This document shows, piece after piece, positions 10,305 through 20,659 of a stretch of DNA of 42,142 bases. Made by a program: the position numbers and the translations under genes. Numbering within the stretch: the stretch's first letter is position 1; the number at the start of each line of letters is the position of its first letter. The stretch covers positions 1 through 42,142 of the forward strand of contig JACAAK010000034.1 in NCBI GenBank assembly GCA_025093985.1. Direction: 5' to 3'. The DNA is from Calvatia gigantea. Its lineage: Eukaryota; Basidiomycota; Agaricomycetes; Agaricales; Lycoperdaceae. The notes beneath the pieces were generated by a model. It made no database searches. It saw only the letters and a program-made list of their open reading frames with translations, and was not told the DNA's origin.

Positions 10305-11962
10305 TTACTTTCCTAACAAAATTTTAATTAAGCCTTGGGTAGAACCGTCCAAACCATTCAGATCGGTCTGTTCACCATTAAGGATTGGCAAGAGCTGGTT
10401 GGCAATTTCCTTACCTTTTTCCACGCCCCACTGGTCGAACGGGTTGATATTCCACAGCACAGACTGGACAAATACCTTATGCTCATAGAGTGCAATAAGC
10501 ATACCTAAACTATAGGGGTTCAGTTCCTGCATCAATAAGGTACTGCTTGGCTGATTGCCCTCATACTGCTTATAGGCCGGCAAACTCGCCAATTCGGCTT
10601 GATCCAGCGCTTCATTGCCAAAAGCCAGTAAACGCGATTGCGCCAGACAGTTGGATAGGGCCAAATGATGCTGTTCCACCAGTGCCTCGGCACTGTCTGC
10701 ATAGGTATATTGCTGGCTATTATAGCGCTTTACCGGTGCAATAAAGTCACAGCTGACCGACTGGGTGCCCTGATGCAGCAGCTGATAGAAGGCATGCTGG
10801 GCATTCGGACCCACTTCGCCCCAGATGATCGGACAGGTATCCAGCTGGACTTTCTCGCCATTGCGCTGGATCGACTTGCCATTGGATTCCATTTCCAGCT
10901 GTTGCAAGTAGGAGGCAAAATATTTCAGCCGGCCATCATAAGGCAGAATCGCATGGGTCTGAATATCCAGAAAATTGGTATTCCATGCGCCCAAAAGTCC
11001 CATTAGCACCGGAATGTTACGCTCAAAAGGCTGGTACTGAAAATGCTGATCCACTGCATAGGCACCGGCCAGCAGCTGCTTGAAACCGTCAATGCCGATA
11101 CTCAAGGCAATCGGCAGTCCGATACAGGACCAGAGTGAATAACGCCCGCCGACCCAGTCCCAGAGCAGCAACTGGTTTTCCGACGCGATACCCCACGCTG
11201 TCATTTTCTCCGGTTTGGTCGATACCCCAATAAAATGATGCTTGAGAATATAGGGATGCTGACCAAATGCTTTTTCCAGCCACAAACGTACGGTCTGGGC
11301 ATTGGTCAGGGTATCAATCGTGCCAAATGATTTGGATGAAATGATAAACAGTGTGGTTTCCGGACGCAACTGATGCAACAACTCGGACAACTGACTGCCA
11401 TCCATGGTCGAAACAAAATGTACGTTGAGTGGCTGGGCAGACTGATATTTAAAATCAGATAAGGCATGCGTGACCATCAACGGCCCAAGATCTGAACCAC
11501 CGACCCCAATATTGACCACATCCTGAATCACTTCACCGGTGGCACCACGACGCTGTCCGGCATGAATTTGTTCTACCAAGGCATACATACGCTCAAGTTG
11601 CGCATGCACATCAGCGGCCAGCTCGGCATGTTGCTGATCCTGTGCCGGTAAGCGTAAGGCCCAATGCATGGCTGCACGCTGCTCGGTATAGTTGATTGCC
11701 TGATTGGAAAATAAAGATCCGATCCAGGATCTGAGGTTTTGTGCATCCACCCATTCAATCAGGCCCTGCATCACCTTGTCATTGACTCTATGTTTACTGT
11801 AGTCGAAGACCAGCTGCTCAAACTGGATCGAATACTGGTTAAACGCTGGGGATCTGCAGCAAACAGTTCTCGCAGATGAACTGCATCAAGTTGCTGTTTG
11901 CTTGAGGCGAGATTCTGATACACTATTTCAGAATTTGGATCTGGATTAAACTGGCTCAACAT
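10305..11962 (-). CDS. gpi: Glucose-6-phosphate isomerase Gpi (one frameshift)
   Basis: Interconverts glucose-6-P and fructose-6-P, linking central metabolism to the capsule precursor pool. The main frame carries the PGI signatures: [20 protein letters not shown] near residue 210, and the [11 protein letters not shown] active-site region. Total length is about 553 residues. A one-base deletion in a T run near 11856 splits off the first ~35 residues; the two frames join in a continuous PGI sequence, so a read error is likely. The ATG (11960-11962) overlaps the ugd stop by one base. Confidence 0.93.
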
Positions 11963-13218
11963 TAGCGTCCTACCCCAATATAATTAAAACCACGTGCCTT
12001 GATATAAGCCGGATCATACAGATTACGCCCATCTAAAATCAGTGGATGCTGCATCAGTTTAATCAAATAAGGATAATCCAGACTGCCATACTGTTTCCAC
12101 GCCGTCATCAGACACAAGGCATCTGCACCTTCGACGGCCTGATATTGATCTTCACACAAGATTAAATCGTCCCGTGCGCCATAGACCTTTTCAATATTGG
12201 CCAGTGCCTGTGGATCATGCAGTTTGACTGTCACACCCTGTGCCCATAATGCGGTCAGCATGGCATGCACTGGAGATTGCTGGATGCTCGGGGTATTTTC
12301 TTTGAAGGCTGCGCCCCAAATCGCCACTACTTTGCCTTGTAAATCGCCACGGAAATAATTCCAGAGCTTGCGAAACAGCAATTCTTTTTGTTGTTCGTTA
12401 ATTTCCCAGACCTGCTCTAACAGCTGGTTTTTCACCCCTGAATCTGCAACCGCATGTGTTAAAGTACGAATATCATGTGAGAAATTTTCTCCACCAAAAC
12501 CAACGCCTGGGTACAGATAGGCAGAACCAATCCGGTTATCTGCCGCCATGCCCTGACGTACCTGCTCAATATCGATGCCAAGTTTTTCTGCTACACTGGC
12601 CAGATCATTCATATAACTGATCCGGGTGGCCAGCATGCCGGAAATGCTCAGTTTGGTAAATTCGGCATCCAGTACCGGCATAAACAGATACTGCTGCGCA
12701 CGCGGGAATAAGGGCCGTAACAGCTCTCTGATTTTAAGCTGTGCATCCGGTTGGTCACAGCCGACTATCAGCTGACTGGCCTGCATAAAACTTCGAATCG
12801 CATTGCCTTCCTGAATGATATCTGGCAGGTAAACCCAGTCATCATTCGGCAGAAGTTGCTGAAAACGTTGGGTTCCATGCAAGCCAAAAGTCGAGGCATT
12901 GATCATTAGTTTTGGATGAGCAAAACAGGCATGTCTGATGGTATTCAGCATCTGCAATGCCATATGCTCTTCAGTTGTATTAAAACTAAAGAAAAAAGCC
13001 TCCTGATTGAAATCCAGATGCTGAAAATCACAACAGTTTAAAAAACCGGATTTTTCCTGTTTCTGCAGCAATGCTTGTAGTGCTTCATCCTGAAAATAAG
13101 TCCGTGCCGGATCATCGTTACTGAAGCTGTTACACCACACCACCTGATGACCACACTCAGCTAGAAGGGCTGCTATGACCCCTGAAAATAAGGTTTTTCC
13201 CAATACCGCGACTTTCAT
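11962..13218 (-). CDS. ugd: UDP-glucose 6-dehydrogenase-like protein Ugd (atypical active site)
   Basis: By position (between galU and gpi) and overall fold this is the K-locus Ugd, which would oxidise UDP-Glc to UDP-GlcA. It has 418 residues in an intact frame. The C-terminal domain is typical of UDP-sugar dehydrogenases (GAAFKENTPSIQQSP, DGRNLYDP). The N-terminus and active site are not: the NAD loop reads GKTLFSG rather than GxGxxG. The catalytic GGSCFPKD block reads GGENFSHD, so Asn245 sits where the essential Cys should be. The usual PEF is PDI (Asp133). Lys189 is retained. This may be a diverged but conserved Acinetobacter form, or an enzyme with altered or no oxidase activity; the sequence cannot tell. 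Confidence 0.85.
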   Translation of the reverse strand: MKVAVLGKTLFSGVIAALLAECGHQVVWCNSFSNDDPARTYFQDEALQALLQKQEKSGFLNCCDFQHLDFNQEAFFFSFNTTEEHMALQMLNTIRHACFAHPKLMINASTFGLHGTQRFQQLLPNDDWVYLPDIIQEGNAIRSFMQASQLIVGCDQPDAQLKIRELLRPLFPRAQQYLFMPVLDAEFTKLSISGMLATRISYMNDLASVAEKLGIDIEQVRQGMAADNRIGSAYLYPGVGFGGENFSHDIRTLTHAVADSGVKNQLLEQVWEINEQQKELLFRKLWNYFRGDLQGKVVAIWGAAFKENTPSIQQSPVHAMLTALWAQGVTVKLHDPQALANIEKVYGARDDLILCEDQYQAVEGADALCLMTAWKQYGSLDYPYLIKLMQHPLILDGRNLYDPAYIKARGFNYIGVGR

Positions 13219-13233
13219 AGTATCCCTTGATTA

Positions 13234-14109
13234 TTATAATGCCAGTTCCTGAATCAATGCTTTAAACTCTTGACCAAGCTTGGGATGATCCACGCCATAA
13301 TGTAAAACAGCTTTTAAATAGCCAAGCTTGTTACCACAATCAAAAGTTTGACCTTTCATACGATAGGCTTCAACCGCTTCAGTTTGCTGTAACATGGCGA
13401 TGGCATCGGTGAGCTGAATTTCATTGCCCGCCCCGCGTGGTGTCTGTTCCAACAGTTGCATGACTTTTGCCGGCAGGATATAACGCCCCACCACAGACAG
13501 ATTCGATGGCGCCGTCCCGACTGCCGGTTTTTCGACAATCCCTTGCATCACAGTACTGTGACCTTCAGCTGGTGACTCTACCACATCGACAATGCCGTAT
13601 TGATCCACCAGATGTTCAGGCACCGCTTCGACCATGATTTGTGCTGCTGCAGAGACTTCATAGCGCTGAATCATTAAGCTCAAGTCATTCTGAGTCTGTG
13701 TATCTTTCACCAGAACATCAGGAAGTAGGACCGCAAAGTCATCTTCACCAATCACAGCTTTTGCACACAGTACCGCATGTCCCAAACCTAATGGCTGTGG
13801 TTGACGTACGCTAATGATACTGACACCTGCCGGTAAAATTTCAGTAATTTCTTTAAGTAAATCGGTTTTGTTTTTTTGTGCAAGTGTGGTTTCCAGCTCA
13901 AAGTTACGATCAAAGTAATTTTCAATTGATGCCTTGGAAGAATGCGTCACCAGAATAATCTGTTCAATCCCGGCAGCCACGGCTTCACGTACCACATATT
14001 CAATTGCAGGACGATCGACCACAGTCACCATTTCTTTGGGAATTGATTTACTGGCCGGCAAAAAACGCGTACCCAAACCTGCCACAGGAAGAATTGCTTT
14101 CTTAATCAT
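13234..14109 (-). CDS. galU: UTP-glucose-1-phosphate uridylyltransferase GalU
   Basis: Makes UDP-glucose from UTP and Glc-1-P, the entry point for the UDP-hexoses of the capsule. The frame is intact at 291 residues. It begins MIKKAILPVAGLGTRFLPAS, containing the nucleotidyltransferase GxGTRxxP loop and the following K.IPKEM. LPDVLV and VEKP motifs are present in the middle (about residues 128 and 190). It starts 12 nt after the gdr stop and is followed by ugd after 15 nt, consistent with one transcript. Confidence 0.96.
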   Translation of the reverse strand: MIKKAILPVAGLGTRFLPASKSIPKEMVTVVDRPAIEYVVREAVAAGIEQIILVTHSSKASIENYFDRNFELETTLAQKNKTDLLKEITEILPAGVSIISVRQPQPLGLGHAVLCAKAVIGEDDFAVLLPDVLVKDTQTQNDLSLMIQRYEVSAAAQIMVEAVPEHLVDQYGIVDVVESPAEGHSTVMQGIVEKPAVGTAPSNLSVVGRYILPAKVMQLLEQTPRGAGNEIQLTDAIAMLQQTEAVEAYRMKGQTFDCGNKLGYLKAVLHYGVDHPKLGQEFKALIQELAL

Positions 14110-14121
14110 ATTTATAAAAAC

Positions 14122-16033
14122 CTAGTTCACTTGAATCTTATTACCACGGACATAACCATCCACATAGTATTCCAGCTGGGTCAATGCCCATTCAATATCG
14201 GGCTGCGTCGCTGAAAGCTCATGGATCTGGTTAAAGACCTCCAGAATTTCTGCCAATGGATAATGCTTTTCCACCGATCTTAGAATACGGGTATGTGCAG
14301 TAATTTCTGTATTTTCTTCGTCAATCAGCAGCTCTTCATACAGTTTTTCACCTGGACGCAAGCCAGTATATTGAATTTCAATATCGCCATTTGGATTTTG
14401 ATCATCTCGGACTTTGAGACCACTCAGTGAAATCATTTGTCGTGCCAGATCCTGAATCCGTACCGGTTCCCCCATATCCAGCAAGAATACATCGCCACCG
14501 GTTCCCAAAGCACCAGCCTGAATCACCAGTTGCGAAGCTTCCGGAATAGTCATAAAGAATCGGGTCACTTCAGGATCGGTCACGGTAATCGGGCCACCTT
14601 TGGCAATCTGCTGCTTAAACAGCGGTACCACCGAGCCAGAAGAACCTAACACATTACCAAAGCGCACGATACTGATCTGGGTCTGGTCCTGAGCTTCCGC
14701 CATGGCCTGACAATACAGCTCTGCCATGCGTTTGGTCGCACCCATCACGTTGGTGGGACGTACCGCTTTATCGGTCGAGATCAATACAAAGGTTTCAACG
14801 CCTTTTTTCACTGCTGCATTGACACTGAATGCTGTTCCCACCGCATTATTTTTCAGGCCAGCCAGTGGGTTACACTCCACCAGTGGTACATGCTTATAAG
14901 CCGCCGCATGATAAACCGTTTTGCACGCCGTACTGTTCAATCACCCGTTCCAGCTTGCGCTCATCCAGCACAGAACCCAGAATTGGGATAATGTCACACG
15001 TGGCAGTCAGACGTAATTCTTTATCAATACTATATAAGGCGAATTCTGTCAGTTCATAAATAATAATCTTGGCCGGCTGGTTTTTAATAATCTGACGACA
15101 CAGTTCAGAACCAATAGAGCCACCCGCACCAGTCACCATTACCACTTTATCTTTAATATTTTTGGCTAACAGCTCTGCAACCGGTGGCACAGGATCACGG
15201 CCCAGTAAGTCCACAATATCTACTTCCTGAATATCGGAAATGCGGATTTCACCATCGACTAGCTTGGTCAGACCCGGAATTTCAGTAATTTTAAGATGGG
15301 CCGGTTCTAAAAACTTGATAATTTCACTTTTACGAATCCGCCCTACTGAAGGTAGAGCAATTAAAATTTCACTAATTTTTAATTTAGTCAGATATTTCAG
15401 CGCTATATCTGGCAAATAAACTTGAATACCCCCAATATTCTGGCCGTTTAAAGAAGGATCATCATCAATAAATAGAATCGGTAGATGCTCATTAGAGCGG
15501 TTTAAAGTGGCTGCCACCTGCTGCCCGGCATAACCTGCACCATAAATCGCAATGCGTTTTTTAGGTATACCTGACTTTAAATAGGACTGTACGACAAAAC
15601 GAATCACACCACGACTAAACCAGACCCAGGCAAACATCATAAAGCCGAACATCAAGGGAATAGATGTCGGAATAAAAGCATGGGTGCCATAAGCCAGCAA
15701 GTACAATCCGATCACACTTAATATCGTCGCCAGACCCAATTTAACAATAAAAAACTCATTAAAGGTCCGTACAATAAAACGATATACGCCACAAATAAAC
15801 AGCATGAATACCGCAATTACACTCACCCAAACCGAGCCAAAAGGAATATTCGGCACAACCTCTGCACCGAGGTCAAACTGGCGGATGGCATAACACAGCC
15901 AGATCAGAACCGGGAATATACAGAAATCTAAAACAACTAGAAATGCGAGTTTTGCTGAACGTGGAGATTCAACAAGTGGCAGAATGATGGACTTCACGTG
16001 ATGTGTCTTCTCAATAGTACTTATAAGTTTCAA
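14122..16033 (-). CDS. gdr: UDP-GlcNAc 4,6-dehydratase Gdr (one frameshift)
   Basis: A membrane-bound WbpM/PglF-type dehydratase that makes UDP-4-keto-6-deoxy-GlcNAc, the first step towards QuiNAc4NAc. The N-terminal ~140 residues hold about four hydrophobic segments. A first Rossmann domain (YGAGYAGQQ) is followed by the catalytic SDR domain: [15 protein letters not shown] (about residue 288) and [17 protein letters not shown], where Met replaces the usual catalytic Tyr as in this family. A one-base insertion in an A run near 14910 splits the gene; total length is about 637 residues. It lies 94 nt downstream of qhbB and directly before galU. Confidence 0.93.
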
Positions 16034-16082
16034 TCCAATTTAAGTATTAAAATGATTAAATTGAAGCTTGGGTAAATTTATC

Positions 16083-16104
16083 GAATGCACCCATAAGTGC
16101 ATTC
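16083..16104. repeat. Intergenic hairpin between qhbB and gdr
   Basis: A perfect 8-bp inverted repeat, GAATGCAC (16083-16090) and GTGCATTC (16097-16104), has the 6-base loop CCATAA. No clear T tract follows on the transcribed (-) strand, so it may be an RNA-processing or attenuation element rather than a full terminator. Confidence 0.45.
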
Positions 16105-16127
16105 TACGTGATTGAATCATGGATAGA

Positions 16128-17297
16128 TTATATGCGACTAATCACTTGTCGCAGGGCATTTTCAGTTGTTTGAATATTATTTTCTGTTAACGTCGGATGT
16201 ACCAGGAACATTAAGCTGGTTTCACCCAGTTTTTGTGCATTCTGCAAACGCTGTACTGGTCGCCATGGCGTAGCATCGAAAGCATGCTCTAAATAGACTT
16301 CTGAACAGGAACCACTAAAACATGGTACAGCTAAAGCATTAATTTCTGCCATAATCCGGTCACGCGACCAGTCTGCTGGCAAGGCCTCCGTATTGACTTG
16401 CACATAGCATTTATACCAGGCATGCGTATAGTCGGCATCTGGTGTGTGTACGGTAAAATAAGGGCTATCCTCAAAACAGGCCAAGATTCTTTTCGCATTT
16501 TCAGTGCGTTTCCGAGTCCATTCCGGCATTTTTTGCAGCTGGATACGACCAATCACCGCCTGCATTTCCATCATGCGCCAGTTGGTACCAAAAGAATCAT
16601 GTAACCAGCGAAAACCCGGTGGATGTTGCTTGTTATAAATACTGTCAAAATTCTTGCCATGGTCTTTATAGGACCACATTTTTTTCCACAGCTCTTTATC
16701 ATTGGTGGTGACCATACCTCCTTCACCACCTGTAGTCATGATCTTGTCCTGACAGAAAGACCAGGCTGCGACATGACCAATTGAACCGGCAGATTTACCT
16801 TTATATTTCGCACCATGCGCCTGTGCGCAGTCTTCAATCACATACAGGCCTTTATCGGCAGCCAATTGTATGATCGGATCCATGTCACACATCCAGCCTG
16901 CCAGATGCACACAGATAATCGCTTTGGTATTTGGGGTAAGTACTGCTTCAATAGTTTGAGCAGAGATATTCTGTGAATCCAGTTCAACATCGGCGAAAAT
17001 CGGATTTGCCCCAGCAGTCACAATCGAGCTAGCCGAGGCCAAGAAGGTGCGTGAGGTGACAATTACATCATCCCCTGCGCCAATGCCTAGTGCCTTAAGT
17101 GCAACATCCAGCGCGACTGTTCCGTTGGCTAAAGCCACTGCATATTTGGTTTCTGCAAACTGGGCAAATTCTTTTTCAAATTCACAGCATTCCTGCCCGG
17201 TCCAGTAGTTGACCTTATTCGACAATAAAACCCGGGAAACCGCATCCGCTTCTTGCTGGGTAAAACTTGGCCATGGTTCAAATGCAGTGTTTAACAT
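16128..17297 (-). CDS. qhbB: PLP-dependent sugar aminotransferase QhbB
   Basis: A DegT/DnrJ/EryC1 (PglE-like) aminotransferase expected to convert UDP-4-keto-6-deoxy-GlcNAc to the 4-amino sugar in UDP-QuiNAc4NAc synthesis. The frame is intact at 389 residues. The VALANGTVALDVAL phosphate-binding segment lies near residue 55 and the PLP-binding Lys in SFCQDKIMTTGGEGG near residue 185. The neighbours gdr, qhbA and itrB form the complete bacillosamine module. Start is ATG at 17297, 31 nt after the qhbA stop. Confidence 0.93.
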   Translation of the reverse strand: MLNTAFEPWPSFTQQEADAVSRVLLSNKVNYWTGQECCEFEKEFAQFAETKYAVALANGTVALDVALKALGIGAGDDVIVTSRTFLASASSIVTAGANPIFADVELDSQNISAQTIEAVLTPNTKAIICVHLAGWMCDMDPIIQLAADKGLYVIEDCAQAHGAKYKGKSAGSIGHVAAWSFCQDKIMTTGGEGGMVTTNDKELWKKMWSYKDHGKNFDSIYNKQHPPGFRWLHDSFGTNWRMMEMQAVIGRIQLQKMPEWTRKRTENAKRILACFEDSPYFTVHTPDADYTHAWYKCYVQVNTEALPADWSRDRIMAEINALAVPCFSGSCSEVYLEHAFDATPWRPVQRLQNAQKLGETSLMFLVHPTLTENNIQTTENALRQVISRI

Positions 17298-17328
17298 GAT
17301 GTTTCCTGAATTTTTAAAATTTAAAAAC

Positions 17329-17985
17329 TTATTTTTTCTCTAGAATTCGTGCCGGATTGCCAATCACCGTTACGCCCGGTGCAACGCTCTTGGTGACCAC
17401 AGCACCCATACCCACTATCGCACCTTTGCCAATCACCAAAGGTTGGTCCGGTGTGCCCTGTTTAATCACAGCTCCACTACCAATATAGGCATGGTCTTCA
17501 ATATGAATATTGCCATTACATTTCACACCTGGAGCAAAGGTAACGTAGTCACCAATGACACAGTCATGCTCGATATAACTGTATAAATTGGCATGAAAAC
17601 ATTTGCCAATCTTTATATTGGAAGTAAGGGTTACAAACGGGCTTAGCGCAGCACCTGGGGCAAGCTCTATTGCATCCATACGCACAACATTATCTGCCTG
17701 AACCGTCCAGAGCTCAATTGCATCTTGTTCAAGTTTTATCGCAATTTTTTCACGAATTTGACTATTGGCAATCGCAATTAGAACGGACTTTCTATCGGCC
17801 CTTAGATTTTTAAATGCTGCATAATTTAATGCTGTATGACCATTAATTACTATTTCATCGATCAGGCTGTCATCAATAAAATAGATTTCGGCATTTATAT
17901 GCTGACGTTGTAATTGCTGGCGGGCCACAGGCATCAAGCTTCGACCGCAACCTGAAGCACCATAGACGGCATAGATTTCAGTCAT
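17329..17985 (-). CDS. qhbA: Sugar O/N-acyltransferase QhbA (PglD-like)
   Basis: Predicted to acetylate the 4-amino group to give UDP-N,N'-diacetylbacillosamine. It has 218 residues in an intact frame. The N-terminal Rossmann-like domain begins YAVYGASGCGRS, which binds the UDP sugar in PglD. Residues ~115-210 are a left-handed beta-helix of hexapeptide repeats (IGKCFHANLYS, IEHDCVIGDYVTFAPG, IEDHAYIGSGAVI, IGKGAIVGMGAVV). The catalytic His of PglD-type enzymes is probably in YIEHDCVIG. The start overlaps the itrB stop by 4 nt. Confidence 0.92.
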   Translation of the reverse strand: MTEIYAVYGASGCGRSLMPVARQQLQRQHINAEIYFIDDSLIDEIVINGHTALNYAAFKNLRADRKSVLIAIANSQIREKIAIKLEQDAIELWTVQADNVVRMDAIELAPGAALSPFVTLTSNIKIGKCFHANLYSYIEHDCVIGDYVTFAPGVKCNGNIHIEDHAYIGSGAVIKQGTPDQPLVIGKGAIVGMGAVVTKSVAPGVTVIGNPARILEKK

Positions 17986-18590
17986 GAATCTTGTCCATTT
18001 TTTGTGCCGGTAAATTTGGTCATGGTCGCTTCACCTTCAGCACTGATATCATCTTTTGCTAAAACTTTATGTACCGTTTTAAACATGATTTTAAAGTCGA
18101 GCCAGATGGATTGATTTTCCACATACCAGGTATCCAGCTTGAACTTCTCTTCCCAGCCAATCGCATTGCGGCCATTCACTTGTGCATGGCCGGTCATCCC
18201 TGGTCGCACGTCATGGCGTTTGGCCTGTTCAGGGCTGTAAAGTGGCAGATATTCCATCAGCAATGGGCGTGGGCCAACAATGCTCATATCACCTTTAATC
18301 ACATTCCAGAGTTCCGGCATTTCATCCAGACTGGAAGAACGTAGCATTTGACCAAAAGGCGTTAAACGCTCACTGTCCGGCAATGGGTTACCCTGCTCGT
18401 CCATAGCATCTTTCATGGTCCGGAACTTGATCATCTCAAAAGGCTTGCCATGTAAACCAGGACGTACTTGGCGAAATAAGACAGGCGAACCAAGATTTTT
18501 TTTCACTTTATAAGCAACAAATGCATAAAGTGGTGAAAGCAGGATTAGGGCGATGGAAGCTATAATAATATCGAGAAGGCGTTTTAGCAT
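17982..18590 (-). CDS. itrB: Initiating sugar-phosphate transferase ItrB (PglC type)
   Basis: Transfers a sugar-1-phosphate, most likely QuiNAc4NAc-1-P given the gdr-qhbB-qhbA neighbours, to undecaprenyl phosphate to start the K unit. It has 202 residues with one N-terminal hydrophobic segment (about residues 6-27), typical of small monotopic PglC-like enzymes. Motifs visible: MIKFRTM near 55, SSLDEMPELWNVIKGDMS near 85-102, VGPRPLL, and RPGMTGHAQVNGRN near 130. The frame is intact. ItrA-type enzymes (GalNAc/GlcNAc) are the alternative, but the operon context favours ItrB. Confidence 0.9.
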   Translation of the reverse strand: MLKRLLDIIIASIALILLSPLYAFVAYKVKKNLGSPVLFRQVRPGLHGKPFEMIKFRTMKDAMDEQGNPLPDSERLTPFGQMLRSSSLDEMPELWNVIKGDMSIVGPRPLLMEYLPLYSPEQAKRHDVRPGMTGHAQVNGRNAIGWEEKFKLDTWYVENQSIWLDFKIMFKTVHKVLAKDDISAEGEATMTKFTGTKNGQDS

Positions 18591-18652
18591 ATAATTATCC
18601 GGATTAAATAGTAGTAATTAACATTAAATTAGCTCCTTTTCATTTACGAAAA

Positions 18653-19776
18653 CTATAAATAATTTTTATAAATTTTTGACATCTCCTCTAGAGAGTTTTT
18701 GATATCGAAATACGAAGCCTTTTTTATTGCTTCATTAGAGAGGTTGATATAAAAATTCTTATTAGAATATACCTCCATTATAGCCCCACTAAGTTTATCA
18801 GAGTCCTGCTGAGGATATAATATTCCATCGACCATATGATCTACAACTGTGCAGTGTCCTCGATCTATTGTAGCTACTACAGGTAATCCACACATCATTG
18901 CTTCAACAAGATTAATTCCTAGGCCTTCTTGTTTACTAGCAGATAGAGCTATATCTGATATTTGATAATATTTTTCAATATCTGTAACAAATCCTAAAAA
19001 TACAACCTTATCATTAACCCCTTTCTCCAACGTATAATCTTTTATCTGCTCTAAAAGTACACCGCGACCCGCAAATAAAACTTTAAAATTTTCAATTTTA
19101 TTACTCAATTTATGAAGGGCGTCCTATAATAAGTTTATGATTTTTACGATCAATAAATTCAGCAGCATAGATCATAATAAAATCATCTTTCGAAAAATCC
19201 AATGAATTCCTTAAACTCATTTTTTCAATTTTTGATATAGGCTTAAATCGCTTAGAACTAACACCTATACCAGGTATTTTATAATAAGATGCTAATTTAG
19301 AACCTTTTTCAGAGATTAATTTATAATCTTCCTCATTAATACAAATAACAGCATCTGTTAATTTAGTTAGCATTAATTCGGCAGGAAAATAAGTTAACCA
19401 TGACCATATGCTCGACCCTTTGAAAAAATGAAATCCATGCGCAGTATAAAGTATCTTTGTTCCATTCTTTCGCGCTTGAGTTCCGGCTAATCGAGTTATG
19501 ACGCTTGCCATAGGCGTATGGCAAGTAATTAAAGTGAAATTATTTTCGTCAATAATTTTTTTTGAGCTGATTAAAAGATTTAAGATGTAGAAATGAGAAT
19601 GGGGATCGCTCAAAGTCTACATGCCATAATTTATGAATACTTGGATCTTCGAAAGATCCATTACATGCAGCATGAACTTCATATCCATTATCAAAAAACC
19701 ATTTCATGTAAGGTCTATGAAATGCATGAAAATGGACAGGTACTGAAGCAACAAATAATATTTTTTTCTTATCCAT
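18653..19776 (-). CDS. GT4-family glycosyltransferase A (two frameshifts)
   Basis: A cytoplasmic GT-B glycosyltransferase of about 374 residues, resembling PglA/EpsD-type proteins that act early on the lipid-linked unit. It begins MDKKKILFVASVPVHFHAF. A CHTPMASVITRLAG segment and ILYTAHGFHFFKG lie in the N-terminal half. The C-terminal half has VLFAGRG and SASKQEGLGINLVEAMMCGLPVV, the GT4 donor-binding E-x7-E region. There are two one-base errors: eight A in place of seven near 19560, and an extra G near 19120. Being next to itrB, it is a candidate for adding the second sugar to QuiNAc4NAc. It overlaps the upstream GT2 gene by 8 nt. Confidence 0.88.
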
Positions 19777-20659
19777 TATCTACACCAGGGATTTTTACTG
19801 AATTAATTTTCTTTAAAGAAGTATTAAAGTATTCTATTAAGTTTTCATCAATTTTACTTTTATTACGGCGGTTTAATAAATAATCCAAGCTTCCAAAGAT
19901 AGACATTGTTTTTACAATTAAAGTTTTTAACCATGATTTAGTCATATATTTATATTTAAATAGTGTATTATCAATCATGGGAGCATAGAAATCTCTTTCA
20001 ACTTGATATGCTTTCATTAGCTTTTTAACAGTTACATTACCTTCCTCTCTATACATATAAAGGGGATCGCTAATAGATTTTGCATTAAAATCTAAAGCTT
20101 TTGATGCACTTAACCAAAGATGTGTATCCTGTCCTACAGGTATCTGTTCATTGTACCTATTTCTTTGATACCAGCTTTTTCTAGCAATTAGCCCTGCATG
20201 AAGAAATTTTTGTGATTTATTTAAAATACCTTCAAAGCTATATTTTTCCTCATAATTCCCCCTATATCCATTGTAAGAATTATTCATTTTGATAGAATAT
20301 GTTCCACAAGAAACTAAATCATAATTTTCATTTATAAGTATACTAATTAACTTTTCGATACGATCAGGTGACATAAGATCATCGGCATCCATACGTGCGA
20401 TATAATCATATTTGGCTAGATCAACAATTTGATTCAATCTTGCAGCTAGTTTTAAGTTTTTACCGTCAGAATAAATTGAGACGCGAGGATCCTTAATTCC
20501 CTGAACTAATTCCAACGATTTATCGTTAGAACCATCATCAATTAACAAAAGCTCCCAATTTTCATGTGTTTGAGCAAATACAGAACGAACAGCATCTAAA
20601 ATTGTTTCTTCCGCATTATAGAAAGGGATAGCAATAGTAACAAAAATATCTTTAGGCAT
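19769..20659 (-). CDS. GT2-family glycosyltransferase A
   Basis: An inverting GT-A glycosyltransferase, 296 residues, intact. The N-terminus (FVTIAIPFYNAEETI) leads to LLLIDDGSNDKS (Asp41, Asp42) and the metal-binding IARMDADDLMSPDR (residues 88-100). The C-terminal region is basic and lacks clear transmembrane helices. It lies between wzy and the GT4 gene, with one-base (TAATG) and 8-nt overlaps, so it is part of the same coupled operon. Linkage specificity cannot be assigned from sequence. Confidence 0.9.
   Translation of the reverse strand: MPKDIFVTIAIPFYNAEETILDAVRSVFAQTHENWELLLIDDGSNDKSLELVQGIKDPRVSIYSDGKNLKLAARLNQIVDLAKYDYIARMDADDLMSPDRIEKLISILINENYDLVSCGTYSIKMNNSYNGYRGNYEEKYSFEGILNKSQKFLHAGLIARKSWYQRNRYNEQIPVGQDTHLWLSASKALDFNAKSISDPLYMYREEGNVTVKKLMKAYQVERDFYAPMIDNTLFKYKYMTKSWLKTLIVKTMSIFGSLDYLLNRRNKSKIDENLIEYFNTSLKKINSVKIPGVDNG

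Noticed and set aside
14122..16033. Loss of the catalytic Tyr in Gdr as a defect
   Set aside because: Met in place of Tyr in the YxxxK motif is normal for WbpM/PglF-type dehydratases.
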